44,428 nt of DNA from an uncultured Bacilli bacterium (GTDB lineage: Bacteria; Bacillota_I; Bacilli_A; RF39; UBA660): NCBI GenBank assembly GCA_934090735.1, contig CAKOJR010000006.1, forward strand, positions 1-44,428, read 5' to 3'. Made by a program: the position numbers and the translations under genes. Within the stretch, counting starts at the first letter, position 1; each line of letters begins with the position of its first letter. Shown here one piece after another: positions 26,175 to 33,648 of this stretch. Below the pieces are notes generated by a model. That model saw only the letters and a list, made by a program, of their open reading frames with translations, was not told the origin of the DNA and ran no database searches.

Positions 26175-26604
26175 AACCATCCGCCTTAAATAGATTTTCT
26201 GCTATGTCTGCAACAGCTACTTCATTGTCAGTGAAAAACTTCTCCCAGGATTCACTAGACCATATTTCTAATCGATCATTAGCGCCGATTATAACGCATT
26301 CTTTAGTTAAACCGGCGTAACGAACGAGTGGGGAGGTAATGTTTATTCGGCCCTGACGGTCGAACTCGCATTCTACAGCACCAGATAAGAAGAAACGTGT
26401 AAAGTTACGGGCATCTTTATTAGTAAATGGTAATGTTTTTAAACGTGATACTATCTTTGACCACTCTTCTAAAGAGTAGACAAATAAGCAGTTTTCTAGA
26501 CCACGAGTAACAACAAATTTTTCACCTAATTCATAGCGAAACTTACTTGGAATAATAAGTCTGCCTTTGTCATCAATGTTGTGATGAAACTCTCCCATTA
26601 GCAT
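26161..26604 (-). CDS. mraZ: Transcriptional regulator MraZ
   Basis: 147 residues, the usual length. Two AbrB-like halves each have the DxxxR motif: DDKGRLIIPSKFR (about 10-22) and DRQGRINITSPLVRYAGL (about 88-105). MraZ binds repeats upstream of its own gene and controls the division cluster. The frame is open 8 codons further upstream, but GTGGGGGA (itself one of the MraZ repeats) acts as ribosome binding site for the ATG at 26604. Confidence 0.95.
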   Translation of the reverse strand: MLMGEFHHNIDDKGRLIIPSKFRYELGEKFVVTRGLENCLFVYSLEEWSKIVSRLKTLPFTNKDARNFTRFFLSGAVECEFDRQGRINITSPLVRYAGLTKECVIIGANDRLEIWSSESWEKFFTDNEVAVADIAENLFKADGYETL

Positions 26605-26612
26605 ATAAAGTC

Positions 26613-26640
26613 CCCCACTTTCTTCCACATCATGCCACTG
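26613..26640 (-). promoter_or_regulatory. MraZ-binding repeats (three GTGG boxes)
   Basis: On the minus strand GTGG occurs at 26635-26638, 26625-26628 and 26615-26618, exactly 10 bases apart, between the promoter and mraZ. This matches the known MraZ box layout (TGGG/GTGG repeats with one-turn spacing). Confidence 0.8.
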
Positions 26641-26649
26641 TCTACCATA

Positions 26650-26678
26650 ATATTACAATAATACTATAAAACTTGCAA
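26650..26678 (-). promoter_or_regulatory. Promoter of the mraZ cluster
   Basis: TTGCAA (26673-26678 complement), 17-base spacer, TAATAT (26650-26655 complement), just upstream of the MraZ boxes. Confidence 0.65.
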
Positions 26679-26697
26679 TAGATAAATTTTAAGAAAA

Positions 26698-26728
26698 TAA
26701 AAAAATGTGTTTGTTTACACATTTTTCG
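26698..26728 (-). terminator. Intrinsic terminator of tandem paralogue A
   Basis: Minus-strand AATGTGT-aaacaa-ACACATT followed by a T run. Confidence 0.75.
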
Positions 26729-26732
26729 TAAA

Positions 26733-27443
26733 TTATTTTTTATTAAAAGTTTTTCCACCTTTTTGACTTTCGATTTTGCTTTGCATACTAGCTGTAAGTT
26801 CCTCTATAGTTTCGCCTTCTGCGCCACCATCTTTTAGCATTTCCTTAACTAAAGTGGCAACATTTTCATCTAACTTGCCAACTGGATTTCCTTGTAATAA
26901 TGATTGAACTGTAGATTCTGCAATACTAAAGTTAGCAATTTTTTTATCAGTATCTGATAATTCTTCAAAGTCTTGATTTTTCATTCTCATTTTTACATTA
27001 GCAGATGTTTGGTAATTTTCAAGTTTTGTACTAGCTACTGTGCTTCTATTACTAATTTTCTTTAAATATTCATCTACTTCTTTATAATTTTTTTCAAAAT
27101 TGCTTGCTAATAGTAACTGGAAAAAAGCACATATTGCAGCAGGAAGTAGAAGCCCGGTTGATAGAGCAAATACGATAACAGATAAAAAAGCTGTTCCAAA
27201 AATAAATTTACTCTTTTGAGCTAGTTTTCTTTGAACAGTTAAATTTGTACTTACCGCACCCTCTACATAGGTTGAAACCTCTTCTAATCCTTTAAGTTTA
27301 GAAATTAATTCTGAAAGTTGTTCTTCATTAAGATTTTTATCGCCATATAAATTACTGCTGATTACACTTAGTGTACTTTCTAATTCATTTATTTTTTCGT
27401 CAAGTATATTAAAATTTTTTAATTTTTCACTTTTCTTTTCCAT
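26733..27443 (-). CDS. Tandem paralogue A: coiled-coil membrane protein, unknown
   Basis: 236 residues. N-terminal helical/coiled-coil part (about 1-70), a hydrophobic hairpin of two membrane segments (about 77-115), then a second helical part. It ends in EGETIEELTASMQSKIESQK, shared almost exactly with paralogue B. I know no function. Own promoter (27467) and terminator, so transcribed singly. AGGGGGAT precedes the ATG, which opens with MEKKS like the others. Confidence 0.65.
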   Translation of the reverse strand: MEKKSEKLKNFNILDEKINELESTLSVISSNLYGDKNLNEEQLSELISKLKGLEEVSTYVEGAVSTNLTVQRKLAQKSKFIFGTAFLSVIVFALSTGLLLPAAICAFFQLLLASNFEKNYKEVDEYLKKISNRSTVASTKLENYQTSANVKMRMKNQDFEELSDTDKKIANFSIAESTVQSLLQGNPVGKLDENVATLVKEMLKDGGAEGETIEELTASMQSKIESQKGGKTFNKK

Positions 27444-27466
27444 AAATCCCCCTCATTTGTTTACTT

Positions 27467-27495
27467 ATTTTAGCACATATGTTTGCTTTTGTCAA
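27467..27495 (-). promoter_or_regulatory. Promoter of paralogue A
   Basis: TTGACA (27490-27495 complement), 17-base spacer containing AAACATATGT, TAAAAT (27467-27472 complement). Confidence 0.7.
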
Positions 27496-27529
27496 TTTTT
27501 GCAGGCTTATTTTAAAGTAGTTAAGATAG

Positions 27530-27553
27530 TAAAAAGGCGGATAATCGCCTTTT
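27530..27553 (-). terminator. Intrinsic terminator of paralogue B
   Basis: Minus-strand AAAAGGCG-attatc-CGCCTTTT followed by T; a strong GC core for this genome. Confidence 0.75.
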
Positions 27554-27556
27554 AAA

Positions 27557-28264
27557 TTATTTTTTATTTAAAGTTTCCCCGCCTTTTTGACTTTCGATTT
27601 TGCTTCGCATACTAGCTGTAAGTTCTTCTATAGTTTCGCCTTCTGCTCCACTATCTTTTAAAATTGCCTTAACTAGTGGAATAGTTTCATCGTCAATCTC
27701 ATTAATGTTATAACCACGAAGTAAATAGTTAACTATTCCTAAAGCAAAATCAAATTTAGCATTTTTTTCTTCATCGTTAGATAATTCATCGTTTACTTGA
27801 AGTTTCTTTTTTATCTTGATAGAAGTTGTTTCTTCATAGTGTAAAATTCTCTCGCCCACGCTTGCTCCTCTATCAGCTATTTTAACTAAGTATTCAATTA
27901 CTTCGTCTGATTCTTTTTTTATGTTTTTATATAGATAATGCTCAATAATTGTTAATAATATTGGAAGCATGTAGTTACCCGTAATAATTGAACCTATGTT
28001 ACAGAAAATTGCTAGGCGTGATAAAAATCTACTTTTTTTAGCAATACTTTTTTCATTTTTTAAAACTGATTCTACAGCGTCGGCGATATCTGCTAGATGT
28101 TCTTCTTCTCCACTAAGTTTAGAGTTTAACTCTAAAAGATCTTCCTTATCAAGATTGTTTCCACCATATAGACTGTCACTTATTTCATTAAGTGTATTTT
28201 CGATACTTGTTAAGTGTTCTTCAAGTGGGACTAAAGTCATCACTTTTTTACTTTTCTTTTCCAT
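27557..28264 (-). CDS. Tandem paralogue B: coiled-coil membrane protein, unknown
   Basis: 235 residues, same plan as A: MEKKSKK start, N-terminal helical part with LYGGNNLDKEDLLELNSKLS matching LYGDKNLNEEQLSELISKLK of A, a hydrophobic hairpin (about 82-115), then helices. The last 30 residues are nearly identical to A and so is their DNA, while the rest is far more diverged. Unknown function. Own promoter (28290). Confidence 0.65.
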   Translation of the reverse strand: MEKKSKKVMTLVPLEEHLTSIENTLNEISDSLYGGNNLDKEDLLELNSKLSGEEEHLADIADAVESVLKNEKSIAKKSRFLSRLAIFCNIGSIITGNYMLPILLTIIEHYLYKNIKKESDEVIEYLVKIADRGASVGERILHYEETTSIKIKKKLQVNDELSNDEEKNAKFDFALGIVNYLLRGYNINEIDDETIPLVKAILKDSGAEGETIEELTASMRSKIESQKGGETLNKK

Positions 28265-28289
28265 AATATACCCTCAGTTAAGTCAGATT

Positions 28290-28318
28290 ATTGTAACACA
28301 AACATTCGTGTGTGTCAA
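28290..28318 (-). promoter_or_regulatory. Promoter of paralogue B
   Basis: TTGACA (28313-28318 complement), 17-base spacer, TACAAT (28290-28295 complement). The spacer has short inverted ACACA/TGTGT arms. Confidence 0.7.
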
Positions 28319-28325
28319 ATTAAAT

Positions 28326-28358
28326 GGATTAGAGTGTGTTCTCTAATCCGTCTTTTTT
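28326..28358 (+). terminator. Strong hairpin, T run on the plus strand
   Basis: GGATTAGAG-tgtgtt-CTCTAATCC, then GTCTTTTTT on the plus strand. On the minus strand it is followed only by ATTTAATTT. It may end the paralogue C message, or a plus-strand RNA not otherwise seen. Confidence 0.5.
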
Positions 28359-28392
28359 AATTGGCATATATCGGGATGCCTTCACCCACTTT

Positions 28393-28435
28393 GTTATATT
28401 ATATGCACTTTTATCAAATGCATTTATAATATAAC
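28393..28435. repeat. AT-rich inverted repeat in a non-coding gap
   Basis: Left arm 28393-28407 (GTTATATTATATGCA) and right arm 28419-28435, which is its complement with a two-base insertion; the loop is 11 bases. The 228-base gap 28265-28492 holds this, the hairpin at 28326 and the paralogue B promoter; no coding frame was seen. Confidence 0.6.
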
Positions 28436-28492
28436 ATACTTTTCATTGATGTCAAACAAATATTCAGTATAAAATTTTTTATTTTATATAAC

Positions 28493-29179
28493 TTATTGTT
28501 TGGATAATGAAGTCATTTCTAATACTTTGTTTTTGTTTTTCTTTTTTTCTCTTGCAAGTTCAATTAGTTCTTCAATACTTGCATCCGGATGATTTTCGTC
28601 TTTAAGTAATTCTTTTACAATTAGTTCTATGTACGGTGACTCGATATCAGGCTTTGCACCATCAAGAAGCATTTCAGCGTACCTTACGGATATATCGAAA
28701 AGCATTTCTAGTTCTTCACCACACCATATATTATCATTTATTTCTTTACTAGTAGATTTTACTCTATTAATAACATTGTTTTTGTAAGAAATTATTCTGC
28801 TTTTTTGACTATATACTTTTAAAAGTAAATCTTTTAGTTCATCATATGTGCTTGTTTTAATACTTTTAGATATTAATCCAATGTTTACAACTGCTAGGAG
28901 AATACCGATGGGAATGTTGATAAAGCAAAAACCTAAACTTGCGAGAGTTATTAATGCTCCTATAATCATTGCTTTCCACGATTTTTTATTGTTATTTTCA
29001 ATTTCACCGATAATATCGTATAGTAATTCTTCATTTATTCTTGATTTTTCATTTAGTGATAAGCTTATATTTCCAAGTTCTTCTAATGATAAATTTCTTC
29101 TATATAATTCATAGCTTACATCGTCAATCTTTTTTTCGTTTTCTTCATAACGTTCAGTTAAAGTTTTGCTTTTTTCCAT
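28493..29179 (-). CDS. Tandem paralogue C: coiled-coil membrane protein, unknown
   Basis: 228 residues. Same plan as A and B (MEKSK start, ELYRRNLSLEELGNISLSLN, hydrophobic hairpin about 72-105, C-terminal helices ending PDASIEELIELAREKKK) but more diverged; its C-terminus matches A and B only in the IEEL segment. Unknown function. Own promoter at 29211; AGAGGAAAG precedes the ATG. Confidence 0.6.
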   Translation of the reverse strand: MEKSKTLTERYEENEKKIDDVSYELYRRNLSLEELGNISLSLNEKSRINEELLYDIIGEIENNNKKSWKAMIIGALITLASLGFCFINIPIGILLAVVNIGLISKSIKTSTYDELKDLLLKVYSQKSRIISYKNNVINRVKSTSKEINDNIWCGEELEMLFDISVRYAEMLLDGAKPDIESPYIELIVKELLKDENHPDASIEELIELAREKKKNKNKVLEMTSLSKQ

Positions 29180-29210
29180 ATAATCTTTCCTCTTAATTAA
29201 AGTAAGATTT

Positions 29211-29239
29211 ATTCTAACACCGCTTTATATAACAGTCAA
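29211..29239 (-). promoter_or_regulatory. Promoter of paralogue C
   Basis: TTGACT (29234-29239 complement), 17-base spacer, TAGAAT (29211-29216 complement). Confidence 0.6.
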
Positions 29240-29241
29240 TT

Positions 29242-29266
29242 TAAAAAGGGTTAATTTTTAACCCTT
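29242..29266 (-). terminator. Intrinsic terminator of the MarR-ABC operon
   Basis: Minus-strand AAGGGTTAA-AAA-TTAACCCTT followed by TTTT, overlapping the stop of the second ABC gene. Confidence 0.75.
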
Positions 29267-31055
29267 ATTCGCTTATATCACTAAATTGTGAATTATATAG
29301 ATCAGCATAGAACGCATTTTTCTTTAATAATTCTTTATGATTACCTTTCTCGATAATATTACCATCTTTCATAACTAAGATTAAATCGGCATTTTTAATA
29401 GTAGATAATCTATGAGCAATGATAAATGATGTTCTTCCTTTAGTAAGTTTGTCCATTGCTTTTTGAACTAGTTCTTCGGTTCTTGTATCAACATTACTAG
29501 TTGCTTCATCAAGAATCAAGAATGGTGCGTCTTTAATCATTCCTCTTGCAATCGTAAGAAGTTGTCTTTGCCCAGCTGAAATGTTTTCACTGTCGCCTAC
29601 TTCATAGTCTAGACCTTTTGGAAGGCTTTTAACGTAGTGCTCTGCGCCAACAACTTTTAAAGCATTCCATATTTCTTCATCAGTAGCTTTGTTATTATAT
29701 TTAATGTTATCACGAATGCTTCCATTAAATAACCAAGTATCTTGTAAAATCATAATGAATAAATCATGAATGTTTTCTCTTTTTAAGTCTTTGATGCTAA
29801 CTCCATCGATAGTTATATCTCCGTCATTGATTTCATAGAATTTCTCAAGCAAATTAACCATAGTTGTTTTTCCGGCACCTGTCGGACCAACAATGGCGAT
29901 TTTTTCGCCAGGTTTTACTTTAGCACTGAAATCTTTGATTATTAGTTTGTCATCATCGTAACCAAACTTAACATGTTTAAACTCGATATTTCCTTTAACT
30001 TTTTTAGGCTCAAGTTTTCCTTTAAGTTTAGATTCATCAGTCATTTCTTTTTCTTCTAGGAACTCAAACACTCTTTCACTAGCTGCAGTTACTGATTGCA
30101 TGCTATTTAAGCTTTGAGCTATTTGACTTAATGGATTTGCAAATAGTCTTACGTACATGATGAATGCTACTATTACACCAAATGAGATTGTTCCTTTCAT
30201 TGTTAGAAGAGCACCAACAACACATACAGCTACGTAGCCAAAGTTACCAATAAAGCCCATTATTGATGGCATCATACCACCTAGAAATTGACTTTTTAAG
30301 TTACATGTGTAAACACTGTCATTAAGTTTACTGAATTTATCCCAAGCACTTTGCTCGCCGTTGTAGGCTTTTACTAGAGTTTGAGATGAATATATTTCTT
30401 CGATGTGTCCATTAAGTTTACCTAGTTCATCTTGTCTCATGACAAAGTATTTTTGAGCTTTGCTTAAGATTACTCCCATTAATACTAGGCCAATTAATGA
30501 TGAAAAGATACTTGTTAATGCCATAATCCAGTTTGTTTTAAACATCATAATTAAGCAACCAATTAGAAGAGTTAAGGCACTTACAAAGGTACTTAAACTG
30601 TTATTTAAGTTTTGACTTACTGTATCTACATCGTTAGTAACTCTGGATAATACGTCACCGCTTGTATGGTTGTCAAAATATTTTAGTGGTAGCTTATTTA
30701 TTTTATGACTTATTTTTTCTCTAAGTTCTTTAGCAAATTTATTTGTAGCATCTACCATTAAATATTTTTCCAGGTAGTCAAATATTGCACTAAGTACGTA
30801 AATAATAATGAGAACCATCATTATTTCTTTTACTTTATCAATATCAATGCCAGTTACGATACCAGCAATGATCGTATTAGTTAATTTTTCTAATCTTTTA
30901 GGGCTTATGATAGCTAGGACACTACTACAAGCACTAAAAATAAGGGCAAATATTATTCTAAATTTATATTTATTTAAGTAATGCATTAATTTTTTTACTG
31001 CAAGATTAAAATCGTTTGGTTTATCATTAGGATTCCCTCCACCATGTCTAGGCAT
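29265..31055 (-). CDS. ABC exporter half-transporter, catalytically complete subunit
   Basis: 596 residues. N-terminal six-helix ABC type IV exporter membrane domain (about 30-325) and ATPase domain with Walker A GPTGAGKTT, Q-loop LQDTW, signature ISAGQRQL (Ala in place of the first Gly of SGGQ), Walker B FLILDEATSNVD with the catalytic Glu, and switch IAHRLSTI with His. Together with the upstream 585-residue subunit it should form a heterodimeric exporter of the BmrCD/TM287-288 kind. Substrate unknown; drugs or lipids are usual. Overlaps the upstream gene by 8 bases. Confidence 0.9.
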   Translation of the reverse strand: MPRHGGGNPNDKPNDFNLAVKKLMHYLNKYKFRIIFALIFSACSSVLAIISPKRLEKLTNTIIAGIVTGIDIDKVKEIMMVLIIIYVLSAIFDYLEKYLMVDATNKFAKELREKISHKINKLPLKYFDNHTSGDVLSRVTNDVDTVSQNLNNSLSTFVSALTLLIGCLIMMFKTNWIMALTSIFSSLIGLVLMGVILSKAQKYFVMRQDELGKLNGHIEEIYSSQTLVKAYNGEQSAWDKFSKLNDSVYTCNLKSQFLGGMMPSIMGFIGNFGYVAVCVVGALLTMKGTISFGVIVAFIMYVRLFANPLSQIAQSLNSMQSVTAASERVFEFLEEKEMTDESKLKGKLEPKKVKGNIEFKHVKFGYDDDKLIIKDFSAKVKPGEKIAIVGPTGAGKTTMVNLLEKFYEINDGDITIDGVSIKDLKRENIHDLFIMILQDTWLFNGSIRDNIKYNNKATDEEIWNALKVVGAEHYVKSLPKGLDYEVGDSENISAGQRQLLTIARGMIKDAPFLILDEATSNVDTRTEELVQKAMDKLTKGRTSFIIAHRLSTIKNADLILVMKDGNIIEKGNHKELLKKNAFYADLYNSQFSDISE

Positions 31056-32805
31056 TTTCTAACTCCTCCTTTGATAACTGAGAATAAGCAATCTCTTTAT
31101 AAACTTCACATGTTTTTAGTAGTTCTTTGTGAGTTCCCATTCCTACACATTTTCCATTATCTAAGACAACTATTAAATCAGCGTCTTTGATTGTACCTAT
31201 TCTTTGAGCTACTATTAAACTTGTAACGTCACTTGTGTTTTCTTTTAAAGCTTTTCTTAAAATATAGTCTGTTTTGTAATCTAATGCACTAAATGAATCG
31301 TCAAATATGTAAAATTCTGGTTTTCTTGCGATAGCTCTTGCAATAGATATTCTTTGTTTTTGGCCACCAGATACGTTAGTTCCGCCACTAGCAATATGAG
31401 AGTTATATCCTTTTTCCATTTTGGAAATAAAGTCATCTGCTTGAGCAATTTTAGATGCTTCGATGCCCATTTCTTTGGTGAGCTTCTTACCAGCATCACC
31501 ATATAAAATATTATTCATGGCACTATCGTTAAAAATAACGGCTTTTTGAGGAACATAACCAATTTTTTCATGAAGTGTTTTTAGATTGTAGTCTTTAACG
31601 TTTATATCATCAATTAAGATTTCACCACTAGTTACGTCGTAGAATCTTGGTACTAAGTTGATAAGGGTTGATTTACCACTACCTGTTGAACCAATAAAAG
31701 CTACTGTATCACCTTTATTAGCAGTGAAACTAATATCTTCTAGCATGTATTCTTCACTGTCTGGATATTTGAATGATACATGTTTAAATTCAATTTTACC
31801 TTTAATATCATTGTGTTTAGTAATACTTCCATCTAATATAGAACTATCAGTATCAAGTACCTCATTAATTCTATTTGCGGATACTTCTGCTCTAGGATAC
31901 ATGATAAAGATAAAGGCAAGCATTAAGAATGATGAGATAACCTGCATTGCATAACTAGAAAATACTACCATGTTACTAAAGACTGTCATTTTATCCATCA
32001 TGTTTGCTTCATTAATTAGGTATGCCCCTATAATGTATATTGATAATGAAACGCCTTGCATGATTAGGTAAATTCCTGGATTTAGGATACCCATCATCTT
32101 TTGATTGAACATTTGTAATTTAGTTAAGTCGTTATTACCTTTAGCAAATTTATTTTCACTATATTTTTCAGCATTAAAAGCACGAATTACACGAATACCT
32201 TTAAGTTGTTCTCTAGTTAATTCATTAATGTTATCGATAAGTTTTTGAACTTTTTTAAAGTTAGGAAATACTAATATTAGCAATAACCCAATTATGACAA
32301 GTAGTGCTACTACACCTACACCTGTAGCAATACTCCATTCTTTTCCTTTATCTAGGATTTTAAGAATTGCCCATACAGCAGTTATCGGAGCTTTAATAAG
32401 CATTTGAAGTCCAACTCCTAAAAATATTTCAATGTTTGTAATATCATTGGTTGTTCTAGTAATTAGACTGCTTGCTTTAAATCTCTTCATTTCATTTAAA
32501 CTAAAATTTAGTGTTTTATTAAATAATTTTCCACGAACATTTTTAGAAAATGAAGATGAAACGTAAGCAGCAAAGTAACCTACAATAATTGCTGCAATTA
32601 GTGAGCCACCCGCACAAAGAAGCATGTAACCACCTTGAGTTAAGATTTCGCTCATTTTGCTTCCTTCAGTTTGAACTAGTCTTGTAATTGCTGACATGTA
32701 ATCAGGAATTTTTAAATCTAACCAAACTTCAAAAACGATAAAAAGTATACATAAGAATATACAAAAAATATCTTTTTTATTAAAATTTTTAAATAATTTA
32801 AACAT
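31048..32805 (-). CDS. ABC exporter half-transporter, degenerate-site subunit
   Basis: 585 residues. Six-helix membrane domain (about 12-310) and ATPase domain with Walker A GSTGSGKST and canonical signature VSGGQKQR, but Walker B reads FYIFDDSFSALD with Asp in place of the catalytic Glu, and the switch reads VAQRIGTI with Gln in place of His. These changes mark the degenerate site of heterodimeric exporters. The partner gene follows with an 8-base overlap; the MarR gene is one base upstream. No sign that it is a pseudogene. Confidence 0.9.
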   Translation of the reverse strand: MFKLFKNFNKKDIFCIFLCILFIVFEVWLDLKIPDYMSAITRLVQTEGSKMSEILTQGGYMLLCAGGSLIAAIIVGYFAAYVSSSFSKNVRGKLFNKTLNFSLNEMKRFKASSLITRTTNDITNIEIFLGVGLQMLIKAPITAVWAILKILDKGKEWSIATGVGVVALLVIIGLLLILVFPNFKKVQKLIDNINELTREQLKGIRVIRAFNAEKYSENKFAKGNNDLTKLQMFNQKMMGILNPGIYLIMQGVSLSIYIIGAYLINEANMMDKMTVFSNMVVFSSYAMQVISSFLMLAFIFIMYPRAEVSANRINEVLDTDSSILDGSITKHNDIKGKIEFKHVSFKYPDSEEYMLEDISFTANKGDTVAFIGSTGSGKSTLINLVPRFYDVTSGEILIDDINVKDYNLKTLHEKIGYVPQKAVIFNDSAMNNILYGDAGKKLTKEMGIEASKIAQADDFISKMEKGYNSHIASGGTNVSGGQKQRISIARAIARKPEFYIFDDSFSALDYKTDYILRKALKENTSDVTSLIVAQRIGTIKDADLIVVLDNGKCVGMGTHKELLKTCEVYKEIAYSQLSKEELENA

Positions 32806-32806
32806 A

Positions 32807-33250
32807 TTAATCCTTTCTATTTATGTTATCTCGCATCTTTAAGACAACTTTATAAAATGTTTCTAAATCTTCTTTAGAAATATCTTTTTTAAGAACAGTT
32901 TCTAGTTTTTTAAATAAGGTTTCTTTCTCTTTAAAGAACCTTTTAGCATCGTCACTTAATATAACAATTTTACCTCTAGCATCGTCAGGGTCACACACTC
33001 TTATTATAACATTATTTTTTTCCATAGTCTTTAAAATACCAGAGATTGTTGCTCTACGTAAGTTAAATACTTCTTCTAAGTCTCTTTGATAGATTGTTTC
33101 TCCATCATGTTTTAGAATGTATTTAATTATTTGCATTTGAGCTATACTTGGTTTACTATATATTTCATCATGTTTAGTCTCACTCATTATCTTACGCACA
33201 ATACCCTTTTCTAGTTCCTTAATAGAATCGAAAATATTCTTATCTTCCAT
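32807..33250 (-). CDS. MarR-family regulator of the ABC exporter
   Basis: 147 residues. Winged helix-turn-helix of MarR type: IAQMQIIKYILKHDGETIYQ, then LEEVFNLRRATISGILKTME as recognition helix, and VCDPDDARGKIVILSDDAKR as wing. Likely represses the operon that it heads (MarR, then two ABC genes). The promoter is covered by an ACAAT/ATTGT dyad. Several Met/GTG codons precede; the ATG at 33250 is chosen, 6 bases after AAGGTG. Confidence 0.88.
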   Translation of the reverse strand: MEDKNIFDSIKELEKGIVRKIMSETKHDEIYSKPSIAQMQIIKYILKHDGETIYQRDLEEVFNLRRATISGILKTMEKNNVIIRVCDPDDARGKIVILSDDAKRFFKEKETLFKKLETVLKKDISKEDLETFYKVVLKMRDNINRKD

Positions 33251-33275
33251 AAACATCACCTTAAGACACTAGTAA

Positions 33276-33303
33276 ATTTTATCACAATATTTTAAATTGT
33301 CAA
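33276..33303 (-). promoter_or_regulatory. Promoter and likely MarR operator
   Basis: TTGACA (33298-33303 complement), 16-base spacer, TAAAAT (33276-33281 complement). ACAAT-TTAAAAT-ATTGT inverted arms overlap the -35 box and the spacer, a plausible autoregulatory site. Confidence 0.6.
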
Positions 33304-33469
33304 TAGCCTTACAAAATATATATTAAAAATCTCAGATTAATTTTATTATGAAATTGAAGTTTTAGTTTTTCTCATAATGGGCCTTCTGCAGTACATCTCC
33401 AACTTAAACCATCGATTGTTGTGATTGAGTTTTGTGTTGATAAACTTAAAGTAGAAAATTGTTGCAAAG

Positions 33470-33492
33470 AAAAAATCGCTTAGTTTGCGATT
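33470..33492 (-). terminator. Intrinsic terminator after the 33-residue peptide gene
   Basis: Minus-strand ATCGC-aaactaa-GCGAT followed by T6. In the gap 33304-33493, apart from this, I see only a 31-codon coding-like fragment (33372-33467) with no start signal. Confidence 0.65.
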
Positions 33493-33493
33493 C

Positions 33494-33595
33494 TTACATT
33501 ACAGCTTGAAATAATAGAACTCCAAACCAGAAGCCGGCTACTATGGTTATACCACAGATTCCAATTGCTAATAATGTTTTACTTTTCTTGTTCAT
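33494..33595 (-). CDS. 33-residue single-pass membrane peptide
   Basis: ATG with AGGTGAG seven bases upstream; MNKKSKT, then LLAIGICGITIVAGFWFGVL as a single membrane span, then LFQAVM and TAA, followed at once by a terminator. The strong ribosome binding site, the positive-inside start and the terminator support a real small gene. Function unknown. It lies 53 bases downstream of proS. Confidence 0.6.
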   Translation of the reverse strand: MNKKSKTLLAIGICGITIVAGFWFGVLLFQAVM

Positions 33596-33648
33596 TCTTT
33601 CTCACCTATTATAATAATATCATACTTAAAATAGTTTTTAAAGTTTTT

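Noticed and set aside
33372..33467. 31-codon coding-like fragment ending in DGLSWRCTAEGPL
   Set aside because: No ATG or ribosome binding site; only a TTG could start it, and it follows a terminator. Perhaps a remnant of a surface protein, but not supported as a gene.
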